Below are positions 32,349 to 34,034 of a DNA stretch of 34,034 nt, piece after piece (within the stretch, counting starts at the first letter, position 1; the number at the start of each line of letters is the position of its first letter). The stretch comes from DASWRT01 sp036403035. Its GTDB lineage: Bacteria > Pseudomonadota > Alphaproteobacteria > ATCC43930 > CGMCC-115725. Location: contig DASWRT010000238.1 of the NCBI GenBank assembly GCA_036403035.1, positions 1 through 34,034 on the forward strand, written 5' to 3'. A model generated the notes under the pieces. The model made no database searches. It was not told the DNA's origin and worked only from the letters and a program-made list of their open reading frames with translations. Made by a program: the position numbers and the translations under genes.

Positions 32349-32477
32349 TCATCCGCTCATCTTGGCGATGGTGATCGCATAGAACAGCACGACCAGGGCG
32401 ACCAGCACGGCGAGCAGCGCGTAGTTCCTGGTGCGCTGCTGCCGGCGCCTTGCGTCGTTCGAATCGCTGCTGCTCAT
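32349..32477 (-). CDS. CoxF-like small cytochrome oxidase assembly peptide
   Basis: A 42-residue frame missed by simple length cut-offs. It reads MSSSDSNDARRRQQRTRNYA, then one hydrophobic helix LLAVLVALVVLFYAITIAKM, then SG. This basic-then-hydrophobic layout and the place between ctaB and ctaG match the small CoxF-type proteins of alphaproteobacterial oxidase operons. The ATG at 32477 is 22 bases after the ctaB stop. Because the reading frame is short, evidence is position and hydropathy rather than a strong motif. Confidence 0.72.
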   Translation of the reverse strand: MSSSDSNDARRRQQRTRNYALLAVLVALVVLFYAITIAKMSG

Positions 32478-32499
32478 CGCGGCGCTTCCCATCCCGTCC

Positions 32500-33456
32500 T
32501 CACGCGCCGAGGCCGGCTAGACCCGGCGCGCGGTCGGCGATCAGCAGGGCGAAGAGCAGGAACAGGTAGAGGATCGAGAAGCCGAACATCCGCTTCGCCG
32601 CGGTATCGCCGTCGGTCTCGGCCCAGACCCGCCACGCGGCCAGCGTGAACAACGCGCTCAGCACGATGGCGGTCGCGCCGTAGACCCAGCCGGCGAGTCC
32701 GAGCAGCGCCGGCGCCACGGCCAGCGGCCACAGGATCAGGGTATAGAGGATCATCTGGCGCTTGGTCTCGCGTGCTCCGGCGACCACCGGCATCATCGGC
32801 ACGCCAGCCTTCGCGTAGTCGCCGGCGCGGTACAGCGCGAGCGCCCAGAAATGCGGCGGCGTCCAAAAGAAGATCAGCGCGAAGAGCGCGAGCGCGCCGA
32901 GCCCGACATCGCCGGTCACCGCCGCCCAGCCGACCATCGGCGGGAAGGCGCCCGCGGCGCCGCCGATCACGATGTTCTGCGGCGTCCGCCGCTTCAGCCA
33001 CATCGTGTAGACGAAGACGTAGAACGCGATGGTGAACGCGAGCAGCGCCGCCGCGACCCAGTTGACCGCGAGCCCCATCACCAGCACCGACCCGGCCGCC
33101 AGGACGCAGCCGAAGCCGAGCGCTTCGCCCGGATGCATCCGCCCGGCCGGCAGCGGCCGGCCCGCGGTGCGCCGCATGACAGCGTCGATGTCGCGGTCGT
33201 ACCACATGTTGATCGCGCCCGACGCGCCGGCTCCGACGGCGATGCACAGCACCGCGACGAAGGCGAGGATCGGGTGCAGCTCTCCGGGCGCCAGATACAG
33301 CCCGGTGAAGCCGGTGAACACCACGAGCGACATGACGCGCGGCTTCAGCAGCGCGACGTAGTCGGCGACGTCCGCCCCCACGTACTGGGGGCGGACGTCC
33401 GCGGCGGGAGCAGCAGCCGCGGCGGCAGCGTAGTCGGCGGAAGCGATGTCGGTCAC
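32500..33456 (-). CDS. ctaB: Protoheme IX farnesyltransferase (heme O synthase)
   Basis: UbiA-superfamily membrane prenyltransferase that makes heme O from heme B and farnesyl diphosphate, the precursor of heme a for the oxidase. The 318-residue protein has the first Asp-rich motif as NMWYDRDID at residues 83-91, a second diphosphate-binding region around FFWTPPHFWALALYRAGDYAKAGVPMMP, and multiple helices. The N-terminal DYVALLKPRVMSLVVFTGF is typical of CtaB. The start is GTG at 33456, preceded by AGGAGG at eight bases. An Ala-rich leader (about residues 7-20) precedes the conserved core. It lies 22 bases after ctaD. Confidence 0.96.
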   Translation of the reverse strand: MTDIASADYAAAAAAAPAADVRPQYVGADVADYVALLKPRVMSLVVFTGFTGLYLAPGELHPILAFVAVLCIAVGAGASGAINMWYDRDIDAVMRRTAGRPLPAGRMHPGEALGFGCVLAAGSVLVMGLAVNWVAAALLAFTIAFYVFVYTMWLKRRTPQNIVIGGAAGAFPPMVGWAAVTGDVGLGALALFALIFFWTPPHFWALALYRAGDYAKAGVPMMPVVAGARETKRQMILYTLILWPLAVAPALLGLAGWVYGATAIVLSALFTLAAWRVWAETDGDTAAKRMFGFSILYLFLLFALLIADRAPGLAGLGA

Positions 33457-33478
33457 CGGCGTGACCTCCTCGTTCTTC

Positions 33479-34034
33479 TCAGTGGCCGCTGCCTTCGGTG
33501 ATCACCGGCAGCTCTTCGAATGTATGGAACGGCGGCGGCGAGCTGACGGTCCATTCGAGCGTCGTCGCTCCCTCGCCCCAGTAATTGGCGCCGACGCGGC
33601 GCCCGGCGAACAGCGTGTGCAGCGCCGTGAACACGAAGAACAGCGTCGAGGCGAAGGCGATGTAGGCGCCGATCGACGCGACCATGTTCCACCCGGCGAA
33701 CGCCTCCGGGTAATCGGCGTAGCGCCGCGGCATGCCCGACAGGCCGAGGAAGTGCATCGGGAAGAAGGTCAGGTTGACGCCGATGAAGGTCGTCCAGAAA
33801 TGGATCTTCCCGAACGTCTCGTTGTACTGCCGGCCCGTGATCTTGCCGATCCAGTAGTAGAACCCGGCGAACAGCGCGAACACGGCGCCGAGCGACAGCA
33901 CGTAATGGAAGTGCGCGACGACGTAGTAGGTGTTGTGCAGGACGATATCGAGGCCGCCGTTGGCCAGCACGACGCCGGTGACGCCGCCGACGGTGAACAG
34001 GAAGATGAAGCCGCAGGCGAACAGCATCGGCGTC
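33479..34034 (-). CDS. ctaD: Cytochrome c oxidase subunit I (partial, C-terminal part)
   Basis: The 5' end lies outside the window; 185 C-terminal codons are present. The gene encodes the catalytic heme-copper subunit. The fragment begins TPMLFACGFIFLFTVGGVTG, contains the heme-ligand region LHNTYYVVAHFHYVL, whose two His in the HFH part are the heme a3 and heme a ligands, then HFLGLSGMPRRYADYPEAF and a C-terminal TLEWTVSSPPPFHTFEELPV. The residue after the His of LHN is Asn, where most subunit I sequences have Asp as a Mg ligand. Reading continues through ctaB and the rest of the operon. Confidence 0.97.
   Translation of the reverse strand, partial: TPMLFACGFIFLFTVGGVTGVVLANGGLDIVLHNTYYVVAHFHYVLSLGAVFALFAGFYYWIGKITGRQYNETFGKIHFWTTFIGVNLTFFPMHFLGLSGMPRRYADYPEAFAGWNMVASIGAYIAFASTLFFVFTALHTLFAGRRVGANYWGEGATTLEWTVSSPPPFHTFEELPVITEGSGH

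Overview
The window is high-GC DNA, densely coding on both strands, and it reads as a chromosomal segment of an alphaproteobacterium. The evidence is the combination of an aerobic-type cobaltochelatase pair (cobS/cobT) linked to a J-domain gene and bolA, DUF4169 and DUF2889 genes, aroK-aroB, xerD, a Rhodobacter-type malyl-CoA lyase, and a ctaD-ctaB-coxF-ctaG-ctaE-DUF983-surf1 cytochrome aa3 oxidase cluster. A Rhodospirillales- or Hyphomicrobiales-like host is my best guess; the order cannot be fixed from this sequence. I saw no tRNA, rRNA, CRISPR array, transposase, phage gene or cobalamin riboswitch. No gene-free stretch exceeds about 225 bases.

Layout. 33-2480 (minus): a family-5 solute-binding protein, a small SCP2-fold protein and a DUF4169 protein. 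2601-6053 (plus): a large AsmA-family envelope protein. 6118-6744 (minus): a MarC-family membrane protein. 6892-10443 (minus): J-domain protein, cobS, cobT, with bolA divergent at 10656-10940. 10956-13335 (minus): aroK-aroB-DUF2889. 13473-17521 (plus): a 46-residue membrane peptide, a 641-residue exported protein of unknown function, xerD and a malyl-CoA lyase. 17656-28035: a cobalamin region holding cobQ, cobD(cbiB), a long cbiX, an unusual fusion ending in cobH, and cobL, interrupted by a SWIM/SNF2 ATPase gene on the minus strand. 28171-34034 (minus, 5' part outside the window): cytochrome c oxidase subunit I (partial), heme O synthase, a 42-residue CoxF-like peptide, Cox11, subunit III, DUF983, Surf1 and an M32 carboxypeptidase.

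How it works together. The cobalamin genes cover cobalt insertion (CbiX; CobS and CobT), methyl migration (CobH), C-5/C-15 methylation with decarboxylation (CobL), amidation (CobQ) and aminopropanol attachment (CobD). The malyl-CoA lyase beside cobQ would act in a pathway (ethylmalonyl-CoA pathway) that uses B12-dependent mutases. The oxidase cluster supplies subunits, heme O and copper-insertion factors for an aa3-type terminal oxidase.

Most unusual points. (1) A 246-base block of two different palindromic repeat elements sits exactly in frame between an uncharacterised domain and CobH, giving one 627-residue open frame. (2) The long CbiX carries an MxCxxC motif and a tail with about 30 histidines. 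(3) The DUF983 gene appears to start at a CTG that overlaps the cox3 stop as CTGA. (4) Subunit I has Asn in place of the Asp usually found next to the Mg-binding His. (5) A long inverted repeat separates the malyl-CoA lyase gene from cobQ.
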